From the NCBI GenBank assembly GCA_033026295.1, contig CM065173.1:14818517-14882516 (forward strand): a DNA stretch of 64,000 nt, given 5' to 3'. Below the pieces are notes generated by a model. The model was given only the letters and a program-made list of their open reading frames with translations, ran no database searches and had not been told where the DNA came from. The translations under genes and the position numbers were made by a program. This stretch comes from Channa striata (lineage: Eukaryota > Chordata > Actinopteri > Anabantiformes > Channidae). How positions within the stretch are numbered: the stretch's first letter is position 1; every line of letters begins with the position of its first letter. Positions 37,444 to 49,600 of the stretch are shown here, in pieces.

Positions 37444-39265
37444 CTAAACTCCCTCACCAGTCCTGTTGGTTTGGTTAATTCCTTCTGTGGAGCTGCTTTT
37501 CAGGCCAGAAGAAAACATGCCTCGATACATGGCCCTCTCTTTTTGTAACTCACGATTCAGTTTCTCCTCAACTCTCTGGAGGTGCTTTCTTACATTGGCA
37601 TCTAAAATAGAAAAATGGAAAGATTTCATCCTGGAAAGGCATATTTTCCTTATTCCAAAGACATTTGAATATATATTCAGGAAAGATAAAAAAAAACAAA
37701 AAAACATGCTGACTTATACTAGAGACAATATATGTATATGTATGATTTATCCAGAAATTCCATGATAGAAAAAATGCCCAAGTGAAAATCAGCTGAGGGG
37801 ACTAAAATTCTATAATGTACATGTGACATACTTGCTCTAAAAAAGATGAAGAATCTGACACATACATTGGTCCATTAAATAGGTATACATAAAGAAATGT
37901 GATGTTTGTCAGCTCTAAATATTCAGATTTGATCATGTTTATGTAATCTGAAAGACATTTTATTTTAGGACATAACAGAAGCTGATTTTGATTGTTAGTA
38001 TAATTTAAAACATTGTGATAAGATTAACTGTAATAAAAGAAGAAAGTCCATTTTTGTTTAAATTAAAACAAATAAATACAAGGTGGTAAAAAAAGTTTGT
38101 GTTTAATGGAATTTAACAATTCAGGCAATATACAGGCAATGTAATTAATTGTGCTTCACCTGTGCCTTACACACCGACTTACAATGTACACAAGCCTATT
38201 TTATTTTAATCCTAGTCAACTACTTTGATTTTGTATTGGGTTTTAAGTCCAGCCAAAACACTATGTTACAACAGCACTCTACCTAAAAACATCCCGTAAA
38301 CACACTGACAAAGGATTGAAGCTGCTGTCAAGCCCCTTTTGCAGTATTAACAGTGATAGAAAGTCAGACCCATTAAATAAATTACTAATTAACCTAAGCT
38401 CTCTACGATGCCATCCTCATATGGTGGCTCTCAACTTACCATTAGGCTGTTCTCTGCAAGCCTGGGTGAGGTACTCTTTGGCAGTCTGTGCATCTCCCAT
38501 CTCCAGGGTTGCTACTCCTGCTCTGTACAGTGCTTTGACATCACCTGGTCGCCACTGCAGCACCCGCAGGCTGTACTCTCGCACACGAGCATAGTCCACA
38601 CTCTGTCTCTGCAGCAGACAGGCTGAAATAAAGTGACAGATACACAGATTGTACATATATAGTACATACAACACATAGCCATGCTCTATGTTTCTTTCCC
38701 TTGCAAGGCAATCTGTAAAAAACTCTTTTATAAAGAAAGTGATGGCACATCACTGAATTCCAAAGAACCATTTTGAAAACTGGGGACTACAGGAAACTAC
38801 TTAACTGAGACATGAATGCCTGCATAAGAGAAATAGATTTTAACAGAAAAGTCAGATAACAGTTTTTCTTTCTTGGTATTCCACTCTATCCATTTTTGGA
38901 CTTCGTATGGTTGTGTTGTTTTAACTACCAGCTAAATTGTTGTAGCAGTCCACTTGTGTGTTTCTCAGTGAAGCCTGTTGTTCAGCAGTGAGAGCAGGTG
39001 TCTCAGGTCCAAAGCCTTTCACTGACATCACATCTGAGTCAAGGCCTCTGAGGATCAGCAGAGCACGATGATAACGGCCAATTGCAGAACGGATGTTCCT
39101 CTCCCTGTAGAAAGCATTTCCTTCCGTTTTCATTTGGGCTGCTTCTTCAAGTAAAGCCCAAACTGGCTTGATCAAACTCTGTCGATGTCCAAAAAGGCCT
39201 GGTGTTGGTGTTGCTGCTGCTGCCCCCTGCAATTCTGGACCCTCCTTTCCTTCTTTAGCCTCCAT
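37444..39265 (-). CDS. ttc9c: Tetratricopeptide repeat protein 9C
   Basis: Three exons on the minus strand, 39265-38929, 38622-38440 and 37601-37444, with two phase-1 introns, giving 225 aa. TTC9 proteins are small TPR co-chaperone-like proteins; their partner for TTC9C is not well established. Seen: TPR-like helices in KTEGNAFYRERNIRSAIGRY and RALLILRGL, then TQVDCYNNLA|ACLLQ across the first junction, YARVREYSLRVLQW, ALYRAGVATLEMGDAQTAKE, and DANVRKHLQRVEEKLN. These follow human TTC9C closely in order and spacing. Human TTC9C has 171 aa; the extra length here is an approximately 40-residue N-terminal extension with an Ala/Thr/Pro-rich stretch (GAAAATPTPG) and a longer C-terminal tail. The internal Met before KTEGNAFYRE is an alternative start. 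Confidence 0.9.
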
Positions 39266-41631
39266 CTCTGCTGTAGAGCTATTTAACTGGCAAAATCAGA
39301 AAACTGGGGTCATATAACATGGAATAATGTTAACTGTAATCATACTAGCCTACTGAATATGTTCAACAGCAAAGAAGATACTACAAAAGAATGGCAGCCA
39401 CAGAAAATACAGGAAAGACCTACAGAGAACAAAGTGCAATATTGCACGGGTAGAGGGAAAAAACATTCCACTGCAAGGAAAATTTGACTGAAAATGACTA
39501 ACGCTGTGTCAAAGTGACGTTAGTCAAGAGAAGAGGTTCTTAGTACTGTTGGGTGTTCTAATGGGTTTGTATAGAAACATAAAGACATAGTAAGGTACCC
39601 AAACTATTGCATGTACACCAACTGCTTTTTTCTTTTTTCAGAAAATAAGTACTTGTGCATTTAACATAAAGACCTGCTCATGTTCAACTTCCGTTTGCTT
39701 CTGAGCTTGTATTATTTTCACTTAATAAATCAACTAAACATAAAAACACACACACTTTGTATGAAAGTGTGAGTAACCGGCTAGTCCTGTGGGCCTGGTT
39801 CTTACTCGTGTCTGGGAAAATTTGCTTCACAGAGAAACGTTACTGTTTCATATCCAACTGTTTACGGCATTTGAACCGACAGCAGACGTCGTAAAAAGGT
39901 CCATTAATATATTAAGAATGTTTTTATGCCAGCTGCCTCTGCTTTCGAGATAGTTAACGTAACTATTGTTTAATTTTCCTGACTGACACTCTGTTGTCTT
40001 CAGTGGACGCTATTAGCACTGAAGCGCGGCTAAAAACGTCAGTTTCCATGGCTACGACAAAGACCGGGCTGAAAGACGTCATCCGCCGGAGACAGTTTGA
40101 CGGACATAGCTGCTAACAGTTTGTGGCTAACAACAGCTAAACAAGCTAGCAGTATTAGCATAAAATGAACCTCACCAGCAAATGTTCGTGCTGCTCAATG
40201 CAGGATGTATGTACAATTTAATATTACGATAAAGTAAAATATGATGGATCCATTATTATGTATAATCTCACCTTACAAACTTTTGGTAAAATAATCTGCA
40301 GACACCAAACTGTTAACGTAGTTAATGTTACACCTCTCAGATGAGAACCATTCAGCTGCTGTGCACTTCCTTGTTTTTTTATGGAGTGGCGAAAACTTCA
40401 ACGAGATGCAGCGTTACTGCCGCAACATGGTCAAATAAGGAATTACAATGCTGCGATCATGTTCATGAAAATAATACAACTTCTCTCTCGTAATTGCACC
40501 TAATCTTTTTTCAATAAAAACAAACCAAAAAAACAGGAAGAACATTTGCCAAGGCTGATCTTCACTGTACATTCAGTGGCCACTTTATTGGGTACACCTG
40601 TACAGTCTAATCCAATACAGCAGCTCTGTCATGAATTCTACTTTACAGTTTTGTCATTTCTCAGTTTTTAAGTTTTCTCTGTTTATTATTGAGGTCATAG
40701 TCATTATGAAAAAAGGTGGTTTTAATGTTCTCTCTGGCAGTTTCAACTTGTGCAAACTACCTTTACGTTAAATTTAGGTGTAAAACGCAACTTAGTTTAA
40801 CGTTTAATTTTACTGATCAGATATGGATATGGAGATATGACACTACCAAAACAATATATATCAGGAAAGACATTAGCCTTTAGCCTGTGTGGGTAGTGAT
40901 GAAACACACAGACACGGAATGTAACCACATTATGTATCACAGTATGCATCTTGTATCAGTAAGTAAACAAGTCAAAACTCGTGTTGCAGAAGCAGATGAA
41001 CAAAAAGTGCCATTTCCACACAAAAAGTCCAAAAATATTCCATAATTACCATTATAATTTGTAACGAAAAGCAGTTTACCTTATCAAACTTATACCCTCA
41101 TACAGTGTAAGTTGTACAAATACTGAAACATGTAGGTACCTGAAGTTCCAGTAACCTGGAATTACTGGAATCATTTTTATGTACCAGCAACAATAATCCA
41201 CTAAGTCGGTTAACAACACTAAAATTTACACCAAAGACAAATTCACATGCTTTTGTGATGAATTCATACACCATACTGAGGCTAAGACCTGCATTTTACA
41301 AATACTTTTACAATGTGTGCTGTAAAACCACTGGTATGTAGATGAGCAAGTACCAGTACCAGTACTTTTAAATATTAATTGTCACATACTAATAATAGAA
41401 ATTAAAAAGCTTATCTAATTAAACCCCACTAAAATGTAACTAAAAAAAACTAATACAGTGAAATTGTTTAAAAAATCATTAACGTCTGTTTGTCTTGCAG
41501 TTACACAATTCTGTGCCCAGGATTATTAGTTTACAAACAGTAAGTATTTTGTACAAAAATTGAAAAATTATAACATATTTTCTTGAAAATATGCCTAAAT
41601 ATTTTCAAATAATTTGTCTTTCTGATGTTTG
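39266..41631. other. Intergenic, ttc9c to slc5a7-like
   Basis: Upstream region of ttc9c. The stretch 39850-40130 is richer in CpG and contains TGACGT/GACGTCA-like motifs (near 40075), consistent with the ttc9c promoter. Repeat copy C lies at 40568-40742. A possible plus-strand spliced frame starting at 40165 is described in the findings. The rest is AT-rich with no recognisable content. Confidence 0.55.
40568..40742 (+). repeat. Dispersed repeat family, copy C (longest)
   Basis: Starts TACATTCAGTGGCCACTTTA, continues TTGGGTACACCTGTACAGTC, then CTAATCCAATACAGCAGCTC and TGTCATGAATTCTAC, then TGTTTATTATTGAGGTCATA and a GGTGGTTTTAATGTTCTCTC end. Copies A, B and D carry subsets of these modules. 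The 5' 'GGCCACTTTATT.GGTACACC' string is a very common teleost repeat sequence. Confidence 0.75.
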
Positions 41632-44600
41632 CTAATTTACAGCAAACATTAAATCAGTTTCAATCTGAGCTTCAGGCTTGTTCTGCTCATCAGATTGGGT
41701 TGTGCCATTGCTTGTGAGTCTTTGTTTCCCGGACCGTTTGTGGGTTTTCTCTTTGAGTACATTCCACCTCTCAGGAATCACTCCTTTATTAAAGAGCAGT
41801 GAAGACAGGTAGGAAAATAATAAAGTAGCAGAGAGAGTAGACAACATGCAGATAGTCAGAATAGGAGCGCTCTGGACGTATACACCATCTTCCAGAGTGT
41901 AACCTGGAAAGCGAAGAACAGCTGGTAATCCTATAGATGGTTCACCACTCAGCAGTCTTATCAGCACCCCAACCACTAAACCTATGATAGAACCATATCC
42001 ATTTGAGATTTTAAAAAAGAGGACGCAAATAAGTTGAGGGAACATGATGGCATAGGTTATGCCTGAGCCCAGGATCCAGAAAACCATGATGCTGTTGTGT
42101 AGAGAAGTGAGCGATGTACCAGCCAACCCCACCAATACCACTGTGGCTCGGATCACCCATTGGAGCTCACGGTCTGTTGCCTGCAGGGCAAAAAAATTTA
42201 ATTAAATATAAAGAGAAATAATAGAGAAACAGAAAATAACCTTTGTGGCCTCCTCCTACCTTAGTTCTCAGGATGTTCTTATAGATGTTTGATGTGAAGA
42301 TGGAGGCAGCTGATAATAAAGCAGAGTCTGTTGAAGACATTACAGCAGCAGCTATCGCTCCAATACCAATAATGGAAATGTAGTTGGGGGTGAGGTGCTG
42401 CAGAGCAATCGGTAATACTTGACCGGCTTCTCCTCGCTCATATGGGGACAGAGAGCCGTACGAGGTTGCGTTCCAGTCTGACAGACAAACAAACAAACAA
42501 ACAAAACAAATAAATCAGCATTGCTTCACACTATTAATCTCTTAAACTCAACTGCGGTACCTGTTGAGGCTGCCACAGCTCCGATCAGCACTGAAGGGAT
42601 TCCAAGTATAAACATGAGGGGAGCTGCAACAAAGCAGATGATCCTGGCTGTGGCTGATGAGGAGGCTGATAGCGTCCGCTGGTGGAAGTCCTGATAACCC
42701 AGGTTTCCTAAAGTCTTAAAAAAACAGTACAGTAACATCAGGTGACATAGCCTAACACACAATGAATAACAGAAAACAGCCAATAAGTTATTTTATAGTT
42801 GTTGTTTAGGAATTTTGCTTTTTGTGTTGAATACATTGAACCAAAATCTGCATTATAATATTAACTTTCTTATTGTTTTCAGGCTCCATGTAATGGGTTG
42901 TGCTAGATTTAGCTAATGGTTAATTGTCCCTTGTTTAGTAAATGCCTACATTTTGGATACATTAGACAAAGACATTTATCTTTGTCTGAAAGTCAATACT
43001 GTCACTTTTTTATTCAGTCAGGTAGGCAAGGAAACATTTGTTGCCTTAACTTACACCTTAGAATCTAATCCTGTGCTTCTTTTTAAACTTAATTTGTAAA
43101 GTAAAGGTGCGTTATTGCATTAAAAATCAGTAGATATTGTCTTTTTTAAGAATTCTTACAAGGATTTGTGCAATTTTAGGAAGGACAGCAAGACAGCAAG
43201 AACAATACCATTACCCAGATATTCAATGGTCATTTTTTTATTATTTATACTTGTGCATTTTCTACAGGGATGAGAAAATATCTGTGTCAATTTCTCCAGC
43301 AGTTATAACCGACAAACAAAAAAGTACAAAGATAGCAGTCCTTACCAATAATAAAAAATTATCAATCCACCTCCATGCTCTTTCTTTTTCCACTGTACCA
43401 ATCCAGGGGGCCTGGTAGGTAAAGTTGAAAGCAGTTTTGGTGATGTCAATTGAATGGGGGTTCATCAAGACGAAGGGGACACAAAGCCACTGAAAAGGAG
43501 ACAAAGAACCATAAACACAAAATGTCAAATGTTCACTTGTTGAAGCAAGCAGTGTGACAGCTCAAATACAAGTTATTCACTCTGGAACGCTTGTGTGGGA
43601 GGTTTAAAAGCTTGGCAGGATACCAGGATGACACCTTTCAGAAGAAATGAGAGAGGAAATGTCTTAAATCAAGGTGAAACGTTTCTGGAAACTAGCCTTG
43701 CGTTAACAAGCCACAGGTATTTCCGTTGACTAGTCATTATACATTTTTGCAAGAATTATTTTCTATGCAAGCGAAGAACTCACCAAGCTGAAAAATATGA
43801 GAGTTAGCTGTATGATGTCTGTGTAGGCTACAGAGTAGAGGCCTCCCAGCAGGGTGTAGACAATGGCTACTGCTGCAGAGATCCAAATGCAAAGACTATA
43901 GGACAAATCTAGGATCACGCTCATCGTTGCACCTAGAACAGTAACACAGTAACATGTAATGCCCAAACATTTGACACAATTTCACAATATTTGCTAATTC
44001 AGCTTACCATGTCACCATGCAAATCAACTAACTTGAAATATGCAAAAATGAAATAAAACAAAAAAATATTTACATAAAGCTTAAAGCTACAGTATGTTCA
44101 ATTTTTGAACATAACGTATCTTGTTACAGCTAATTTGATTCTGAAAAGTTCTATATCGTAGCTATAAGTCAACTCATCTTTAATTTCCTGTCTTGCAGGT
44201 TGAGGAGATCAGGTTTATTTTCACACATGGAGTACTACAGCTACCATGTCTCACAGGCAGTCTCATAAAATTTAATTGACAAGTTAAATAACAGCACATT
44301 TATTTCTATTATCATGAAACCACCAAAACCTGTCTAACCATTTGGAGATTACTTTGCTTTATAATGGCAGATGTGTTTTTTTACTGGTAAGTCACAGGTG
44401 ATTCTCATTATAAGTTCTACATTAAAAGAATATGAATATCCTGCAAATCATAACTGTTCTTTACAGAGCAATGAATAAACAATGGTAGGGACTATGATTA
44501 GAAATACTTTAAGGTAAATCTTTATTGATCCCACGACAGGGAAATTGACATGTTACACAGCTCCCAGATATACAAAGCAACAAGAGTAGTGCACTAACTA

Positions 44601-46697
44601 CCATGGGTATGAGTGTCACCTACCTAGGCCAATAAGAGTTGCTGTCACCCAGAGGATGTCAGATATCAGCAGTGCCACAGACAGAACTCCGCTCACTGCA
44701 TTTCCATACTTGATCTGGAACGGGTCCATCATTGTCATATATTTTCTGTCCCTCATTGTCTTGGCGAAGAAAAGTCCACCTTGATAAGTGCATCACACAG
44801 AGTAATTTATTTCCTTGCATGTGGTTACCACTGCAAATATGACTGCATTTTGCTCGTTGAAAAGCGCTGCACTGATTTGATGCTGCAGTGTCAGACTTGG
44901 ACAGTTTATAAATGCTTACAGATGATGCAGCTAAACAAGACAAACTGTATTTTATTTATTCTTCTGCTCTGTGAGAACATCATTCTCATATTTCCCAACT
45001 TGGCAGAGGGCAAATTGGTCAAAGATCCAAGCCAATAGCTTTAGCAGTAAGCCTGATAAGGTCATTACTTTCTAAATCTTTTTTACTCTCTAAATCATTT
45101 TTAATAAAAAAAACAATTAGCCCTCTTATCTCAATTAACTTTGCAAAGCATCATTTGTTAATATTTCTGTAACTGATTTATGCAGCGGCATATTTAACAT
45201 TTCCATATGGTGCACTATTGTACTTTGTAATCCATCAGTCTGTGCTAGTAAGGACAGGTAGTTGTCTAGCCGGTCTTACAGAACAGGCTGATCCACCTAC
45301 AAAAGGTATAATTTTTACAATGTTTTTGACATTTAGTAAGACAAACCCTGGAATTGAAAAGTTTGTTATTTTAGATTTGATTTGATTTGATTTTAGTTCT
45401 GGCATCAATTCGAGGGTCTATAATCATCAGTCCAAAATATAAACCTGTGATACAATTATTATAAGTTGTCTGAACAGTGTCTTACCCACAATGAAAGACA
45501 CAGCTGCTGTCACTGGCATGACAGCCCAAGTCAGTCCCATGGTTGGAGTGTACACCGCCTCTGTCAGACCAACGATGAAGCCACCTCCAACAAATGTGGC
45601 TGTAGGGACAACAGGTTGTGTTGCAAAACAACGTACACATATTCCAGCATACAGTAGATTACCTTAATGATATCTGATGTTTTAAAAACATCATTCAAAA
45701 CTGAAGCCACTCTTTCAAAATTCTTTGTACAGTTTGCATTACGATCGTGTATTTTGGCCAAACACATAATCTCCCCTCTAAACTGACTCAAACTATTAAA
45801 ACACTTCATGCACAGTATGTCGTTAAATAAGCTTGTTTCAATCAAAATACTGGCAAGAGTTTTCACACAGAAAGCACAGTACCTCAAAACTAACTAATGA
45901 TGAACTTTTATCTTAGAATTTAAAAAAATTATATAAATTTGTATTTAACTATAGAATAACACATTTTACCCTTATTGACTTCCCATGTAACAAGACTGAA
46001 TCAGAAACGTGCCAGTTTCCACTCTGTATGTTTGCATGTACTGTAGTTGCTTACTATTAAAATATTAAAGGTAAAAATTAAAGTAGTGTTAGAGTTGTCG
46101 TCGTTGATTCATGTTTACGCACAAAATGAGTCCAAGGCTGTCTCTTTTTCAGCTTCCAGCTCTTAAATGTTTGTGTGTGCATTTCTTTTTCAACTCAAAT
46201 TGCAGTTCAGGAGGAGTACAATTTGAACTGAAATAAGTTCATGGATTTTGGAAGATGTGGTCATGGATTTTGAGCAGTAAAAAGACATTCAGAGTTTGTC
46301 TGCTTGAAGTGAGTTTTTACAATGTGACTTCAGTTTAACTAATGTGAAATGACAAATCACTAGAAAAATAGAATTTTGGTACAAGGGTTTGGTACAAGTT
46401 ACAAAAATGTGATGTTAATTATCTAAAACGCTAATTTAACGCGCACGTTAAATGTAATTGAACAAAATTGGATCAATATTGCTGAAACCATTTTTTTATT
46501 ATTTTGGCACACTCACCTGTCGTTGTGAAGATTCCCACCACCAGGCTGATTTCTCTGTTCCCCAGCAGAGTGACCTCTGTCCGGCTGGCCTGGCTTTTCT
46601 GCACCCGCCTCGCCTTCAGGGAAGCCCAGACGCCGGTGCCCAGCACCATCAGGTAGAAGAGCACCATCACCACCAGTCCCGGGACGTTCAGGCTCAT
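41632..46697 (-). CDS. slc5a7l: High-affinity choline transporter-like (SLC5A7 family)
   Basis: Eight exons on the minus strand: 46697-46517, 45599-45486, 44779-44624, 43932-43784, 43489-43346, 42714-42561, 42477-42260 and 42180-41632. All junctions agree in phase and give 554 aa (human SLC5A7 580). The family co-transports choline with Na+ and Cl- across the plasma membrane, in cholinergic neurons for acetylcholine synthesis. Seen: 13-helix SLC5 layout; N-terminal [63 protein letters not shown]; a PWIGTV extracellular segment; [33 protein letters not shown]; and [11 protein letters not shown]. All align with CHT1 in order. Residue differences are many, and the C-terminal tail is short and lacks the long acidic tail and DKTILV dileucine signal of CHT1, so this is probably a fish 'CHT1-like' paralogue rather than the neuronal slc5a7a/b itself. 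The symbol is descriptive. Confidence 0.88.
42483..42508. repeat. (ACAA)n short tandem repeat
   Basis: CAAACAAACAAACAAACAAA run directly beside exon 7 of the slc5a7-like gene, in the intron just upstream of its acceptor. Confidence 0.8.
44505..44560 (+). repeat. Fragment of a fish LINE/SINE end
   Basis: AAATCTTTATTGATCCC followed by GACAGGGAAATTG resembles the frequent teleost repeat end 'CTTTATTGATCCC-GGGAAATT'. It is a short, decayed copy in intron 3 of the slc5a7-like gene. Confidence 0.45.
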
Positions 46698-49600
46698 GTT
46701 GGCAGAATAACTGACAGACTGTGGCTCCCTCTCCCTCTCTTAGCCCAGAGGACGCGTTCCAAAACAAGCAGAACCGGATTTAAGTAACAGAATCTGCAGT
46801 TTATCACCTTTAAACCCTTAAACATCCGGTGTCTAATTTGAACGGGCAAAACATTTTTTCATGACATGCTTTATACTTGGCATGGTATTAGAAATGTGTT
46901 TATTAAGTTTACTGGTTTACTAATATTACATTACTGCTGGTGCTGCGTTGCACATTTTGAACCCTATCAGCTGTTAAACAGAGATCAGAGATCTATACGC
47001 ACAGAGCGAAAAAAGACCGTGCGTCATGCGCCACGCTCAGCGCGCCGCTGGGAGTGAGCGTGTGAGCAGAAATAACCCGGTCGATGGCGACGAATCTTTG
47101 ACACAAAATGATCTACTAGAGACTAAAAAGAAGTGAAATAATAAAACTTGGCATCCTCCAGTTTATCACAGTGCTCCCAGATCTAATGATCAGTTGTTTT
47201 TAGTTTACCTGTCTAGTGGACGTGTGTCTGATCAACTGTCCATGGCAACGTACTGGGCGGCTGGAAGCTTTGGCACACGCCCCCCCTGCCCCCTGAAATA
47301 CATAAAAACGGAATAATCAGGAGGAGTTTAGTAAACAGTCTGTAGGCTACATTTTGACAAACTGAAAAATGACAGAAGCAAATGTGCTTGTCCACAACAG
47401 GCGCCAATTATCCCTTAAAATACCACACACTACAAACTTTTTAATTCAATAAATAAATTATTTATAGCCAGTTATTTAGGTTGTCTACTAGACAGTGATC
47501 CCAAACATTTTTTTTACTGAGTACATTTCTTTATCTGTTTTACTTAATCAGCCAAGGGACACAGAAAATATATTGAGTTCAACTAGTATCCATTTCAAAA
47601 CATTCAGAACTGAAGGGGTGAGAAAAAAAATTAGTAAAAGACAAGAGACGCCAGGACAGAGGATGATGATTAGAGGATCAAAAATGTTTAATTAGGATGT
47701 AAGAGTGGACGTTATGGCTACTTTAGGACCCCAGACATACAAACCACTTTTGATTTTCAGTTTTCTGTCCCTGCCAGGTCTAGAGAATTTGGTAGATAGT
47801 AGTAGTAAAACAGTACTACAATCAGTCAACAATGTATACAATAAGCTCAGAACAGAAGATGCTCTAAAGGTTTATTTATATTTATATATTTTGGGGGGGC
47901 ACTTATAAGTTATTATTACAGACTTTCTGTCTCTGTATTGTTTTATACAGAGAATTGTATTGGTTTAATGACAATATTCTATTTTGTTTTAGGCACTAAA
48001 CTACTGAGGTGGAGCTGGTTAGTGGTGATGGGGCAGAAGCTATAAATTACTTTGACCCAGTCGAACAATTTCTGGCAGCGGGTCAATCCTGATAATCCAA
48101 ACTAAAGACTATTGGTCTTATCATCCTCTTCCACTCTGCAGATCATTTGTAGAACACATTTGCCATTAATGTATCTTGCTCTACAACATGACAGTGACCA
48201 AAAAAAGTAAAGGGTGGTTTTGGTGTGAGCAGGTGAACCTGTTTGCCCTGTTGCTGACCATGGTTTCAGGCAGTCACTGTCAACGACTATCACGTACGCC
48301 CCATATTAGACAACTCATGACCATCCCTTCTAGTCTCAGGTTTTTCTCTTTTTTTTAGTTACACTGAGTCAACTTTTTGTGAGGTGTTTGATGTGTTGAA
48401 TATTTTGTTGGTAAAATCCAAATTAAAGATACTGTTTATGGAATCAAAATGGGGTCACAAACATTTTGAGCTTGTAATAATAGTATTCACAAAGTTTCAA
48501 AGTTCTGTTGCATTAGACAAATTGCAGTAATTCTAACACGGTGTAGAGCAATCATCCACGAACCAATGGGTCAGCTGTTTGACTCTCCGTCCTTTCTGGC
48601 TACATGTGTTCTAAGTTTAACGTGGCAGTAAACTTATAGTGAGAGATAATTAAAGTTATGGACTTTAATGTGCAACAAACAAACTCAATTTTTACATTTG
48701 ACACAAAATGAGTTAACATGTAGTATGTGTACATTTACATTTTTAACTAAAGGTTTTAGTGCAGTTTGCATACATCCTATTCACTGGTTCTTTTCCAGTT
48801 TTAATTTCGTCTCTAACATACATATTTTAAGTAGGTTGTTGGCAGTTAAACAATTGCATCCTTTTCCTAAGTAATGAACCATGACAAAGAGAATATTAGA
48901 ACTGCAATTAGTAACTCATTATGCCTCGCTTTTTTCAATTTGATCAAATATCTCCAAACATTTGCTTTTTCAAGAGGCTATATAATGCAAAATCTCGGTT
49001 TTAAAGTTTTATTGTGGAGCTATGCTGACATTGCTTTTTATGATTTACTATTGTTAAAAAGGGTAATTTTTTTCTATAATGCAGTACCTCTTTTAATCTT
49101 CTTTTTATTCTCATGTGTAATATCAGATTGTAAATCAAATTATTTGTGGATTTTGGAATGTTGGTCAAATAAACTTTGAACCTTATGTTTGGACGTTACT
49201 GCAGTGCAAGTTATTAATCGATTAATAAATTAAAATTATGAAAATAATTAGTAGTTGCACTCCTAGGAAAACACTCACAAGTGAAAGTAAGTAAAATGTC
49301 ACAGTTAAGAATTCAGATGTTTTATCAGTAAACTGTATACAAAGTATCAGACACTTCTGTCAGGACAAGAATGAAGGCCAGATGATAAGGAAAAACTGGG
49401 GGTGAAATTGAACTTTTACTTTAGTGCCCTTTACTTTTGCTGGCAAATAAAACAGCAGTTACTGTCTATCAGCAGTGAAAACCTTACTGCCCCACCCATG
49501 CACATGTGTTTCTTCACTATGTCAGCGAAACCTGCAACAAAAGAAAGACAGATGCTCTTGAATGAAGGGAAATAGAGCTGAAAACTCACATTAAACATAA

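Noticed and set aside
46513..46787. Frames antisense to or out of frame with slc5a7-like exon 1
   Set aside because: Shadows of the transporter coding exon.
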